A stretch of 64,000 nucleotides of DNA from Aegilops tauschii subsp. strangulata (taxonomy: Eukaryota > Streptophyta > Magnoliopsida > Poales > Poaceae), in contig NC_053035.3 of the NCBI RefSeq assembly GCF_002575655.3, positions 87,817,322-87,881,321 of the forward strand, given 5' to 3'. Shown piece by piece: positions 22,743-34,955 of the stretch. Both the position numbers and the translations under genes were made by a program. Below the pieces are notes generated by a model. The model did no database searches, was not told the DNA's origin, and saw nothing but the letters and a program-made list of their open reading frames with translations. Each line of letters begins with the position of its first letter. The first letter of the stretch is position 1.

Positions 22743-23520
22743 TCAGATTGCCAGAAGTACTACTGTAGTACCATCATTATTTTAAGAATTCCGGAAGAGG
22801 AGAAGAGCCAAGCGCAAGGTCACCTACTAACCTAGTACAATACTACTATAGCCAAAGCTGGTCCACCTTTTTAGAGCATGATTAATAAATATAGGCGGCT
22901 CTTGCAGCGGTACATCATTTAGACCAAGTAATCTCTTCGTAGGAACAAAGGAAGTGAAACAAAAGTTGGAGTGGATGCTAGATTGCCAATTAAAACATGA
23001 TTACATAGGAAAAAAATCCTATAGCATTCTATCCTATGAGTCAAACGACCAATGCAGGAAAATTATGAGGGGGGTCTCTCCAACAGTGTTCCTGGGCTCG
23101 CACCTAGCATCACGATGGTCGAACTTGGAGTCATTCATCCGGTACACGTGGCATCTCACATCTGGACACAAGGTGACGCGACCTCTCACTTCCTCCGCCA
23201 TTTGAAGCGGCGCGCCGGTGGAGGGCTAGCATACTCCAATATTAGGTTGGCTCTATGTGATGTGGCAACTTCATATACTAACCGGATGCTGGCTATACTA
23301 CTACGGTACTCACACTCCAAGAAGTGACTCGAAAACCATTCATAAATTGAGTCTATGACATGCATTTGCAACTGAAATGTACCATTCATTAAATACAACA
23401 AGTCATCAACACACAACGACAACGAGGATACATGTTGGATTATAGATTATTTCCAACAAAACATTCTAGCAAACACTAAAGTTTTCATCACACAACAAAT
23501 AACAAGCAATGAAATGAACT

Positions 23521-24919
23521 TCAACTCAACCAATCCTCGGCGTTGGAAACGCTTGCTTTGAACCATAGGTGCTCTGGGAAGGGCCAGCTATTGTCAATAT
23601 CGAGAGCAACGCAGGACTGATCATCCAGGCTGAAGCGGCATATATCAGGACCAGGGCAGGGAACCACCGAAATGTCCGAGGTATAGATACAGTTGCTTCT
23701 CATAAATGGTAGTAACATTGTTTCAACAGCAGCTGGATCGCCTTTCACCATCATTGGATAGTTTGGTCCAAGGAAGAGCGAGTTTGCTCCAAGACTATCA
23801 ATACTGAACCAGGGAGAAGGTGTTGGCGCTAGCACACTAGTATCTGTCCTGAATACCATGCAACGGGTGTTGGAATAGGTCAGGAGAGGGCGACCATGGG
23901 AGACAACACCTGTTTCCTCAGTAGTAACAGTCTGAGTGCACTGTATACAGACAAGAAGAGGTGATCCGTCGGAATTATTTGCCAGGCGCCACTGAGTATA
24001 TAAGTTCTGCTCCTCCTTATGCTCATGATCATCACCATCGTCATCTCCCCCTTGCTTATAAATTTTTTCAAGTATAGGTGGTGGAATGTTCATAGGACCT
24101 TGGAAACACAAGAAGAAGGTTAATTAGTAAAGGGAAACTTGCTAACCTGCATGCATGTGTATGAAACAATTATAATTATGGTGGAAGACAAACGAACCGA
24201 AACTACGAGGATCCCATGCAAAAACAGTGCCACGAGAGGTGGCAGCAAACACAAGATCCTCGTATTCAATTGCATCACAGTACACATCCGTGTATAGAAA
24301 CTGATTTTTTGAGCAATATCCATCCAGTCGAACCACGAAGGACGGCAACAAGCTTGTCGAAGATAGCAACAACTTGATAGTTCTTGTAATTCCAAGAGCA
24401 GTTGGGAAGTCGACAAATTGCTATCTTCAGTAGACGACAGTCACCATGATCGTATTTGAACGTACGTAGATCATCTGTGTGCTCAACCTCAGGGCAGTCG
24501 AAGATTTTTGGAAGTGGAATCCGCTGACGAGTGTACACATTCACAAGTTCCCACTCGCAATTGTACCCAATATAAACAACCTAATCTCCATTTGCGCCAG
24601 CCCAGGACTTACCCTTAAGCGATGGCATCTTGACATCACACGTATCATTATCAAGCGACATCAACTTGCACAAGGCGAGGTCTCCATCGTCCGCTCGCCA
24701 GCGAGCAGGGTCATGGCGAAGAAGATAGGGGAGATCAAACCGCTCCTGGACCCTTGGGTTCCTTGTAATGATGTTATCAGTTGAGTCGAGAATGGGCTTG
24801 AACAAACCTGCCATGCTAGCCGAGGTGATGACATCGCACCGATGAATGAGTTCCCCCACCACGTCATCTTTCAGATCGGGGCAAGAATAACGGGGTCGTT
24901 TCCGGCTTGTTCCCTCCAT
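23521..24919 (-). pseudogene. DUF295-type protein, array copy 2
   Basis: It has the same layout as copy 1. Met is at 24919 and the shared TAG is at 24581-24583 (after WAGANGD, where Trp is expected before VVYIGYNCEWE). The shared six-A frameshift lies in the WILLKK segment. The splice donor reads GTTCGT, weaker than copy 1's GTACGT. Exon 2 (24098-23521) is fully open and ends SNAEDWLS. Exon 2 has an acidic loop (GGDDDGDDHEH) before the DUF295 signature block. Apart from the shared lesions it has no private stop that I can see, so it is the least damaged coding copy. Confidence 0.8.
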
Positions 24920-26763
24920 GGAGAAGACGATCGAACAATGGCAGAAGGAAGGGTGAAGGCGAATGGAGGAGGGAGGAAGAGCGTGGAACAGCAGTTCGAA
25001 ATCGAGAGGGAAAGGCGAAGAGTCGGTGGACGGTTGCCAGTTTGCCACAGTACACGAAGAGGCGCCCCGGCCTACACGTCCTTTCGGAAATTGTACAAAA
25101 GGACTCGCCGTCGTCTCACTGACATGTTGGAACGGGATCACATGTCAACGAAACATGGTGTGTAATTTCTCGTGCAAAATGCGATCTGGCCGCGTTGGCC
25201 CGAGGTGCCGCGTTAGTTATCGACCTTTATTTTTTAAACATACAATCGGAGTGGATAGCTCATGTGGTCATCACACGTGAGCGGATATATAGGTGGGCTA
25301 GGTGGGCAGGCGGTAAGTGCTAAAAGAGTTGATCTCGAAAAAAGAGTTGATCCAATGCTTGGTTTTGTTTGGATTTTCCAACTATGAACATTGGATAGAG
25401 TGAATCAATGGCTTACGTTCAAAGTTATTCTCATACTATAGAATGGTATACGAACGTGGAGAGATTTGGTTGATTTTATATCGCTGAATAATATAAAATA
25501 TTATGAGTGCAGACGCTCCACCCCGAGGTTTGTTGCTCCTTCTCGGTCGTCGGGAATCTATGTTCTTCCACTCTTTCGTTTAAGACATGAGCTTTGTTCA
25601 TCCTTTTGCCGACACGCGGGGCATCTATAAGCCTCCATTTTACAAAATCATACTCTATGCCTCCATGACACGCGGGAGATCTAGCATCAAGGTGGCATGT
25701 CATGCAAGAAAATGGAGATATGCAGTGTGTAAGTGAGTCGTGCACTTCGATGGCACCTAGTACTACGGAATATTTTTTTCTCCTCGATGGCACGTGAATA
25801 GTGCACGTACTCAATGACAGAGCACGGGATGGTAGCCATGGACATGGTCGGCCCTTTTTGAAGAGAGTACTAATAAATAACGTTGATGTGTCCCGTCAAC
25901 TCGCAGAACGACGAGAAGCTTGCTTACTACGCCTTCTCCCTCGCCAACGCTGCGCGGTGGCTCGCAGCATGAGGAGAAACTTTTGCTTACAAGCAGTGGA
26001 CGTGCAGCAGTTCATTTGGTGACAGATTGCCAGAAGTACTACTGTAGTACCATCATTATTTTTTGACTTCCAGAAGAGGAGAAGAGCCAAGCGCAAGGTC
26101 ACCTACTAACCTAGTACAGTACTACTATAGCCAAAGCTGGTCCACCTTTTTAGGGCATGGTTAATAAATATAGGCGGCTCTTGCAGCGGCACATCATTTA
26201 GAGCAAGTACTCTCTTCGTAGGAACAAAGGAAGTGAAACAAAAGTTGGAGTGGATGCTAGATTGCCAATTAGAACATGATTACATAGGAAAAAAATCCTG
26301 TAGCATTCTATCCTATGAATCAAACGACCAATGTAGGAAAATTATGAGGGGGTCTCTCCAACAGTGTTCCTGGGCTCGCACCTAGCATCACGGTGGTCGA
26401 ACTTGGAGTCATTCATCCGGTACACGTGGCATCTCAGATCTGGACACAAGGTGACGCGACCTCTCACTTCCTCCGCCATTTGAAGCGGCGCGCCGGTGGA
26501 GGGCTAGCATACTCCAATATTAGGTTGGCTTTATGTGATGTGGCAACTTCATATACTAACCGGATGCTGGCTATACTACTACGGTACTCACACTCCAAGA
26601 AGTGACTCGAAAACCATTCATAAATTGAGTCTATGACATGCATTTGCAACTGAAATGTACCATTCACTAAATACATGTTGGATTATAGATTATTTCCAAC
26701 AAAACATTCTAGCAAACACTAAAGTTTTCATCACACAACAAATAACAAGCAATGAAATGAACT

Positions 26764-28162
26764 TCAACTCAACCAATCCTCGGCGTTGGAAACGCTTGCT
26801 TTGAACCATAGGTGCTCTGGGAAGGGCCAGCTATTGTCAATATCGAGAGCAACGCAGGACTGATCATCCAGGCTGAAGCGGCATATATCAGGACCAGGGT
26901 AGGGAACCACCGAAATGTCCGAGGTATAGATACAGTTGCTTCTCATAAATGGTAGTAACGTTGTGTCAACAGCAGCTGGATCGCCTTTCACCATCATTGG
27001 ATAGTTTGGTCCAAGGAAGAGCGAGTTTGCTCCAAGACTATCAATACTGAACCAGGGAGAAAGTGTTGGCGCTAGCACACTAGTATCCGTCCTAAATACC
27101 ATGCAACGGGTGTTGGAATAGGTCAGGAGAGGGCGACCATGGGAGACAACACCTGCTTCCTTAGTATTAACCGTCTGAGTGCACTGTATACAGACAAGAA
27201 GAGGTGATCCATCGGAATTATTTGCCAGGAGCCACTGAGTATATAAGTCCTGCTCCTCCTCATGCTCGTGATCATCACCATCGTCATCTCCCCCTTGCTT
27301 ATAAATTTTTTCAAGTATAGGTGGTGGAATGTTCACAGGACCTTGGAAACACAAGAAGAAGGTTAATTAGTAAAGGGAAACTTGCTAACCCGCATGCATG
27401 TGGATGACACAATTACAATTACAGTGGAAGACAAACGTTCCGAAACTACGAGGATCCCATGCAAAAACAGTGCCACGGGTGGTGGCAGCAAACACTAGAT
27501 CCTCGTATTCAATTGCATCACAGTACACATCCGTGTATAGAAACTGATTTTTTGAGCAATATCCATCCAGTCGAACCACGATGGACGGCAACAAGCTTGT
27601 CGAAGATAGCAACAACTTGATAGTTCTTGTAATTCCAAGAGCGGTTGGGAAGTCGACAAATTGCTATCTTCAGTAGACGACAGTCACCATGATCGTATTT
27701 GAACGTACGTAGATCATCTGTGTGCTCAACCTCAGGGCAGTCGAAGATTTTTGGAAGTGGAATCCGCTGACGAGTGTACACATTCACAAGTTCCCACTCG
27801 CAATTGTACCCAATATAAACAACCTAATCTCCATTTGCGCCAGCCCAGGACTTACCCTTAAGCGATGGCATCTTGACATCACACGTATCATTATCAAGCG
27901 ACATCAACTTGCACAAGGCGAGGTCTCCATCGTCCGCTCGCCAGCGAGCAGGGTCATGGCGAAGAAGATAGGGGAGATCAAACCGCTCCTGGACCCTTGG
28001 GTTCCTTGTAATGATGTTATCAGTTGAGTCGAGAAGGGGCTTGAACAAACCTGCCATGCTAGCCGAGGTGATGACATCGCACCGATGAATGAGTTCCCCC
28101 ACCACGTCATCTTTCAGATCGGGGCAAGAATAACGGGGTCGTTTCCGGCTTGTTCCCTCCAT
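26764..28162 (-). pseudogene. DUF295-type protein, array copy 3
   Basis: Met is at 28162 and the shared TAG is at 27824-27826, with the shared A-run frameshift. The exon 1 donor has changed to GAACGT, so the GT at the normal junction is gone; a GT four bases further would shift frame. Exon 2 (27341-26764) is open. It is nearly identical to copy 4. The leader on its 5' side is open in frame upstream of the Met but starts with no ATG, so I keep the Met as start. Confidence 0.8.
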
Positions 28163-30006
28163 GGAGAAGACGATCGAACAATGGCAGAAGGAAGGGTGAA
28201 GGTGAATGGAGGAGGGAGGAAGAGCGTGGGACAGCAGTTCGAAATCGAGAGGGAAAGGCGAAGAGTCGGTGGACGGTTGCCAGTTTGCCACAGTACACGA
28301 AGAGGCGCCCCGGCCTACACGTCCTTTCGGAAATTGTACAAAAGGACTCGCCGTCGTCTCACTGACATGTTGGAACGGGATCACATGCCAACGAAACATG
28401 GTGTGTAATTTCTCGTGCAAAATGCGATCTGGCCGCGTTGGCCCGAGGTGCCGCATTAGTTATCGACCTTTATTTTTTAAACATACAATCGGAGTGGATA
28501 GCTCATGTGGTCATCACACGTGAGCGGATATATAGGTGGGCTAGGTGGGCAGGCGGTAAGTGCTAAAAGAGTTGATCTCGAAAAAAGAGTTGATCCAATG
28601 CTTGGTTTTGTTTGGATTTTCCAACTATGAACATTGGATAGAGTGAATCAATGGCTTACGTTCAAAGTTATTCTCATACTATAGAATGGTATACGAACGT
28701 GGAGAGATTTGGTTGATTCTATATCGCTGAATAATATAAAATATTATGAGTGCAGACGCTCCACCCCGAGGTTTGTTGCTCCTTCTCGGTCGTCGGGAAT
28801 CTATGTTCTTCGACTCTTTCGTTTAAGACATGAGCTTTGTTCATCCTTTTGCCGACACGCGGGGCATCTATATGCCTCCATTTTACAAAATCATACTCTA
28901 TGCCTCCATGACACTCGGGAGATCTAGCATCAAGGTGGCATGTCATGCAAGAAAATGGAGATATGCAGTGTGTAAGTGAGTCGTGCACTTCGATGGCACC
29001 TAGTACTACGCAATATTTTTTTCTCCTCGATGGCACGTGAATAGTGCACGTACTCAATGACAGAGCACGGGATGGTAGCCATGGACATGGTCGGCCCTTT
29101 TTGAAGAGAGTACTAATAAATAACGTTGATGTGTCCCGTCAACTCGCAGAACGACGAGAAGCTTGCTTACTACGCCTTCTCCCTCGCCAACGCTGCGCGG
29201 TGGCTCGCAGCATGAGGAGAAACTTTTGCTTACAAGCAGTGGACGTGCAGCAGTTCATTTGGTGACAGATTGCCAGAAGTACTACTGTAGTACCATCATT
29301 ATTTTTTGACTTCCAGAAGAGGAGAAGAGCCAAGCGCAAGGTCACCTACTAACCTAGTACAGTACTACTATAGCCAAAGCTGGTCCACCTTTTTAGGGCA
29401 TGGTTAATAAATATAGGCGGCTCTTGCAGCGGCACATCATTTAGAGCAAGTACTCTCTTCGTAGGAACAAAGGAAGTGAAACAAAAGTTGGAGTGGATGC
29501 TAGATTGCCAATTAGAACATGATTACATAGGAAAAAAATCCTGTAGCATTCTATCCTATGAATCAAACGACCAATGTAGGAAAATTATGAGGGGGTCTCT
29601 CCAACAGTGTTCCTGGGCTCGCACCTAGCATCACGGTGGTCGAACTTGGAGTCATTCATCCGGTACACGTGGCATCTCAGATCTGGACACAAGGTGACGC
29701 GACCTCTCACTTCCTCCGCCATTTGAAGCGGCGCGCCGGTGGAGGGCTAGCATACTCCAATATTAGGTTGGCTTTATGTGATGTGGCAACTTCATATACT
29801 AACCGGATGCTGGCTATACTACTACGGTACTCACACTCCAAGAAGTGACTCGAAAACCATTCATAAATTGAGTCTATGACATGCATTTGCAACTGAAATG
29901 TACCATTCACTAAATACATGTTGGATTATAGATTATTTCCAACAAAACATTCTAGCAAACACTAAAGTTTTCATCACACAACAAATAACAAGCAATGAAA
30001 TGAACT

Positions 30007-31405
30007 TCAACTCAACCAATCCTCGGCGTTGGAAACGCTTGCTTTGAACCATAGGTGCTCTGGGAAGGGCCAGCTATTGTCAATATCGAGAGCAACGCAG
30101 GACTGATCATCCAGGCTGAAGCGGCATATATCAGGACCAGGGTAGGGAACCACCGAAATGTCCGAGGTATAGATACAGTTGCTTCTCATAAATGGTAGTA
30201 ACGTTGTGTCAACAGCAGCTGGATCGCCTTTCACCATCATTGGATAGTTTGGTCCAAGGAAGAGCGAGTTTGCTCCAAGACTATCAATACTGAACCAGGG
30301 AGAAGGTGTTGGCGCTAGCACACTAGTATCCGTCCTAAATACCATGCAACGGGTGTTGGAATAGGTCAGGAGAGGGCGACCATGGGAGACAACACCTGCT
30401 TCCTTCGTATTAACAGTCTGAGTGCACTGTATACAGACAAGAAGAGGTGATCCATCGGAATTATTTGCCAGGAGCCACTGAGTATATAAGTCCTGCTCCT
30501 CCTCATGCTCGTGATCATCACCATCGTCATCTCCCCCTTGCTTATAAATTTTTTCAAGTATAGGTGGTGGAATGTTCACAGGACCTTGGAAACACAAGAA
30601 GAAGGTTAATTAGTAAAGGGAAACTTGCTAACCCGCATGCGTGTGGATGACACAATTACAATTACAGTGGAAGACAAACGTTCCGAAACTACGAGGATCC
30701 CATGCAAAAACAGTGCCACGGGTGGTGGCAGCAAACACAAGATCCTCGTATTCAATTGCATCACAGTACACATCCGTGTATAGAAACTGATTTTTTGAGC
30801 AATATCCATCCAGTCGAACCACGATGGACGGCAACAAGCTTGTCGAAGATAGCAACAACTTGATAGTTCTTGTAATTCCAAGAGCGGTTGGGAAGTCGAC
30901 AAATTGCTATCTTCAGTAGACGACAGTCACCATGATCGTATTTGAACGTACGTAGATCATCTGTGTGCTCAACCTCAGGGCAGTCGAAGATTTTTGGAAG
31001 TGGAATCCGCTGACGAGTGTACACATTCACAAGTTCCCACTCGCAATTGTACCCAATATAAACAACCTAATCTCCATTTGCGCCAGCCCAGGACTTACCC
31101 TTAAGCGATGGCATCTTGACATCACACGTATCATTATCAAGCGACATCAACTTGCACAAGGCGAGGTCTCCATCGTCCGCTCGCCAGCGAGCAGGGTCAT
31201 GGCGAAGAAGATAGGGGAGATCAAACCGCTCCTGGACCCTTGGGTTCCTTGTAATGATGTTATCAGTTGAGTCGAGAATGGGCTTGAACAAACCTGCCAT
31301 GCTAGCCGAGGTGATGACATCGCACCGATGAATGAGTTCCCCCACCACGTCATCTTTCAGATCGGGGCAAGAATAACGGGGTCGTTTCCGGCTTGTTCCC
31401 TCCAT
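30007..31405 (-). pseudogene. DUF295-type protein, array copy 4
   Basis: Met is at 31405 and the shared TAG is at 31067-31069. It has the shared A-run frameshift and the same lost donor (GAACGT) as copies 3 and 5. Exon 2 (30584-30007) is open and carries the full DUF295 signature. It differs from copy 3 by single bases such as CATGCGTGTGG for CATGCATGTGG. Confidence 0.8.
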
Positions 31406-33249
31406 GGAGAAGACGATCGAACAATGGCAGAAGGAAGGGTGAAGGCAAATGGAGGAGGGAGGAAGAGCGTGGGACAGCAGTTCAAAATCGAGAGGGAAAG
31501 GCGAAGAGTCGGTGGACGGTTGCCAGTTTGCCACAGTACACGAAGAGGCGCCCCGGCCTACACGTCCTTTCGGAAATTGTACAAAAGGACTCGCCGTCGT
31601 CTCACTAACATGTTGGAACGGGATCACATGTCAACGAAACATGGTGTGTAATTTCTCGTGCAAAATGCGATCTGGCCGCGTTGGCCCGAGGTGCCGCATT
31701 AGTTATCGACCTTTATTTTTTAAACATACAATCGGAGTGGATAGCTCATGTGGTCATCACACGTGAGCGGATATATAGGTGGGCTAGGTGGGCAGGCGGT
31801 AAGTGCTAAAAGAGTTGATCTCGAAAAAAGAGTTGATCCAATGCTTGGTTTTGTTTGGATTTTCCAACTATGAACATTGGATAGAGTGAATCAATGGCTT
31901 ACGTTCAAAGTTATTCTCATACTATAGAATGGTATACGAACGTGGAGAGATTTGGTTGATTCTATATCGCTGAATAATATAAAATATTATGAGTGCAGAC
32001 GCTCCACCCCGAGGTTTGTTGCTCCTTCTCGGTCGTCGGGAATCTATGTTCTTCGACTCTTTCGTTTAAGACATGAGCTTTGTTCATCCTTTTGCCGACA
32101 CGCGGGGCATCTATATGCCTCCATTTTACAAAATCATACTCTATGCCTCCATGACACTCGGGAGATCTAGCATCAAGGTGGCATGTCATGCAAGAAAATG
32201 GAGATATGCAGTGTGTAAGTGAGTCGTGCACTTCGATGGCACCTAGTACTACGCAATATTTTTTTCTCCTCGATGGCACGTGAATAGTGCACGTACTCAA
32301 TGACAGAGCACGGGATGGTAGCCATGGACATGGTCGGCCCTTTTTGAAGAGAGTACTAATAAATAACGTTGATGTGTCCCGTCAACTCGCAGAACGACGA
32401 GAAGCTTGCTTACTACGCCTTCTCCCTCGCCAACGCTGCGCGGTGGCTCGCAGCATGAGGAGAAACTTTTGCTTACAAGCAGTGGACGTGCAGCAGTTCA
32501 TTTGGTGACAGATTGCCAGAAGTACTACTGTAGTACCATCATTATTTTTCGACTTCCAGAAGAGGAGAAGAGCCAAGCGCAAGGTCACCTACTAACCTAG
32601 TACAGTACTACTATAGCCAAAGCTGGTCCACCTTTTTAGGGCATGGTTAATAAATATAGGCAGCTCTTGCAGTGGCACATCATTTAGAGCAAGTACTCTC
32701 TTCGTAGGAACAAAGGAAGTGAAACAAAAGTTGGAGTGGATGCTAGATTGCCAATTAGAACATGATTACATAGGGAAAAAATCCTGTAGCATTCTATCCT
32801 ATGAATCAAACGACCAATGTAGGAAAATTACGAGGGGGTCTCTCCAACAGTGTTCCTGGGCTCGCACCTAGCATCACGGTGGTCGAACTTGGAGTCATTC
32901 ATCCGGTACACGTGGCATCTCAGATCTGGACACAAGGTGACGCGACCTCTCACTTCCTCCGCCATTTGAAGCGGCGCGCCGGTGGAGGGCTAGCATACTC
33001 CAATATTAGGTTGGCTTTATGTGATGTGGCAACTTCATATACTAACCGGATGCTGGCTATACTACTACGGTACTCACACTCCAAGAAGTGACTCGAAAAC
33101 CATTCATAAATTGAGTCTATGACATGCATTTGCAACTGAAATGTACCATTCACTAAATACATGTTGGATTATAGATTATTTCCAACAAAACATTCTAGCA
33201 AACACTAAAGTTTTCATCACACAACAAATAACAAGCAATGAAATGAACT

Positions 33250-34648
33250 TCAACTCAACCAATCCTCGGCGTTGGAAACGCTTGCTTTGAACCATAGGTG
33301 CTCTGGAAAGGGCCATCTATTGTCAATATCGAGAGCAATGCATGACTGGTCATCTAGGCTGAAGCGGCATATATCAGGACCAGGGTAGGGAACCACCGAA
33401 ATGTCTGAGGTATAGATACAGTTGCTTCTCATAAATGGTAGTAACGTTGTGTCAACAGTAGCTGGATCGCCTTTCACCATCATTGGATAGTTTGGTCCAA
33501 GGAAGAGCGAGTTTGCTCCAAGACTATCAATACTGAACCAGGGAGAAGGTGTTGGCGCTAGCACACTAGTATCCGTCCTAAATACCATGCAACGGGTGTT
33601 GGAATGGGTCAGGAGAGGGCGACCATGGGAGACAACACCTGCTTCCTTAGTATTAACAGTCTGAGTGCACTATATACAGACAAGAAGAGGTGATCCATCG
33701 GAATTATTTGCCAGGCGCCACTGAGTATATAAGTCCTGCTCCTCCTCATGCTCGTGATCATCACCATCGTCATCTCCCCCTTGCTTATAAATTTTTTCAA
33801 GTATAGGTGGTGGAATGTTCACAGGACCTTGGAAACACAAGAAGAAGGTTAATTAGTAAAGGGAAACTTGCTAACCCGCATGCATGTGGATGACACATAT
33901 ACAATTACAGTGGAAGACAAACGTTCCGAAACTACGAGGATCCCATGCAAAAACAGTGCCACGAGTGGTGGCAGCAAACACTAGATCCTCGTATTCAATT
34001 GCATCACAGTACACATCCGTGTATAGAAACTGATTTTTTGAGCAATATCCATCCAGTCGAACCACGATGGACGGCAACAAGCTTGTCGAAGATAGCAACA
34101 ACTTGATAGTTCTTGTAATTCCAAGAGCGGTTGGGAAGTCGACAAATTGCTATCTTCAGTAGACGACAGTCACCATGATCGTATTTGAACGTACGTAGAT
34201 CATCTGTGTGCTCAACCTCAGGGCACATGGAGATTTTTGGAAGTGGAATCCGCTGACGAGTGTACACATTCACAAGTTCCCACTCGCAATCGTACCCAAT
34301 ATAAACAACCTAATCTCCATTTGCACCAGCCCAGGACTTACCCTTAAGCTATGGCATCTTGAAATCACACGTATCATTATCAAGTGGCATCAACTTGCAC
34401 AAGGCGAGGCCTCCGTTGTCCGCGCCCATGCTAACAAGCTTATAGCAAAGAAGATAAGGCAGATCAAACCACTGCTGGACCCTTGGGTTCCTTGTAATGA
34501 TGTTATTAGTTGAGTCGAGAATGAGCTTGAACGAACCTGCCATGCTAGCCGAGGTGATGACGTTGCACCGATGAATGAGTTCCCCCACCACGTCATCTTT
34601 CAGATCGGGGCAAGAATAACGGGGTCGTTTCCGGCTTGTTCCTTCCAT
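33250..34648 (-). pseudogene. DUF295-type protein, array copy 5 (partial last unit)
   Basis: Met is at 34648. It has the shared TAG (34310-34312), the shared A-run frameshift and the lost donor. It also has a private stop at 34349-34351 (TCG to TAG) and a private CAG-to-TAG at 33670-33672. It has many private changes in the part encoding residues 80-110 and near 34225. Its 3' end carries the same variants as copy 1 (for example GGAAAGGGCCATCTATTG and GCATGACTG), while its middle matches copies 3 and 4, so it is a mosaic. Unit homology stops about 310 bp upstream of the Met. Confidence 0.8.
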
Positions 34649-34955
34649 GGAGAAGACGATCGAACAATGGCAGAAGGAAGGGTGAAGGCAAATGGAGGAG
34701 GGAGGAAGAGCGTGCGACAGCAGTTCCAAATCGAGAGGGAAAGGCGAAGAGTCGATGGACGGTTGCCAGTTTACCACGGTGCACGAAGAGGCGCCCCGGC
34801 CTACACGTCCTTTTGGAAATTGCACAAAAGGACTCGCCGTCATCTCACTGACATGTTGGAACAGGACCACATGTCAACGAAACATGGTGTGTAATTTCTC
34901 GTGCAAAATGCGATCTGGCCGCGTTGGCCCGAGGTGCCGCATTATTTCTCGACTT

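Larger units (their letters stand above)
20085..34955. repeat. Tandem array of 3243-bp units carrying DUF295-type genes (4 full + 1 partial)
   Basis: Equivalent points recur exactly every 3243 bases: gene 3' ends at 23521, 26764, 30007 and 33250, and start codons at 24919, 28162, 31405 and 34648. The first unit is 3278 long because unit 2 has 35 extra bases after its border (AACAAGTCATCAACACACAA...). Unit borders lie near 20085, 23325, 26600, 29845 and 33088. Homology of the last unit stops near 34955, just upstream of its gene. By eye, units 3 and 4 differ at only about ten sites, and unit 1 is the most diverged. Each unit has a minus-strand gene followed by about 1.6 kb of spacer. The array is inside the CACTA. 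Confidence 0.95.

Noticed and set aside
24920..25141. Longer N-terminus for DUF295 copy 2 starting further upstream
   Set aside because: The extension has no ATG at its start, and the Met at MEGTSRKRPR is shared by all copies. The leader is more likely 5' UTR.
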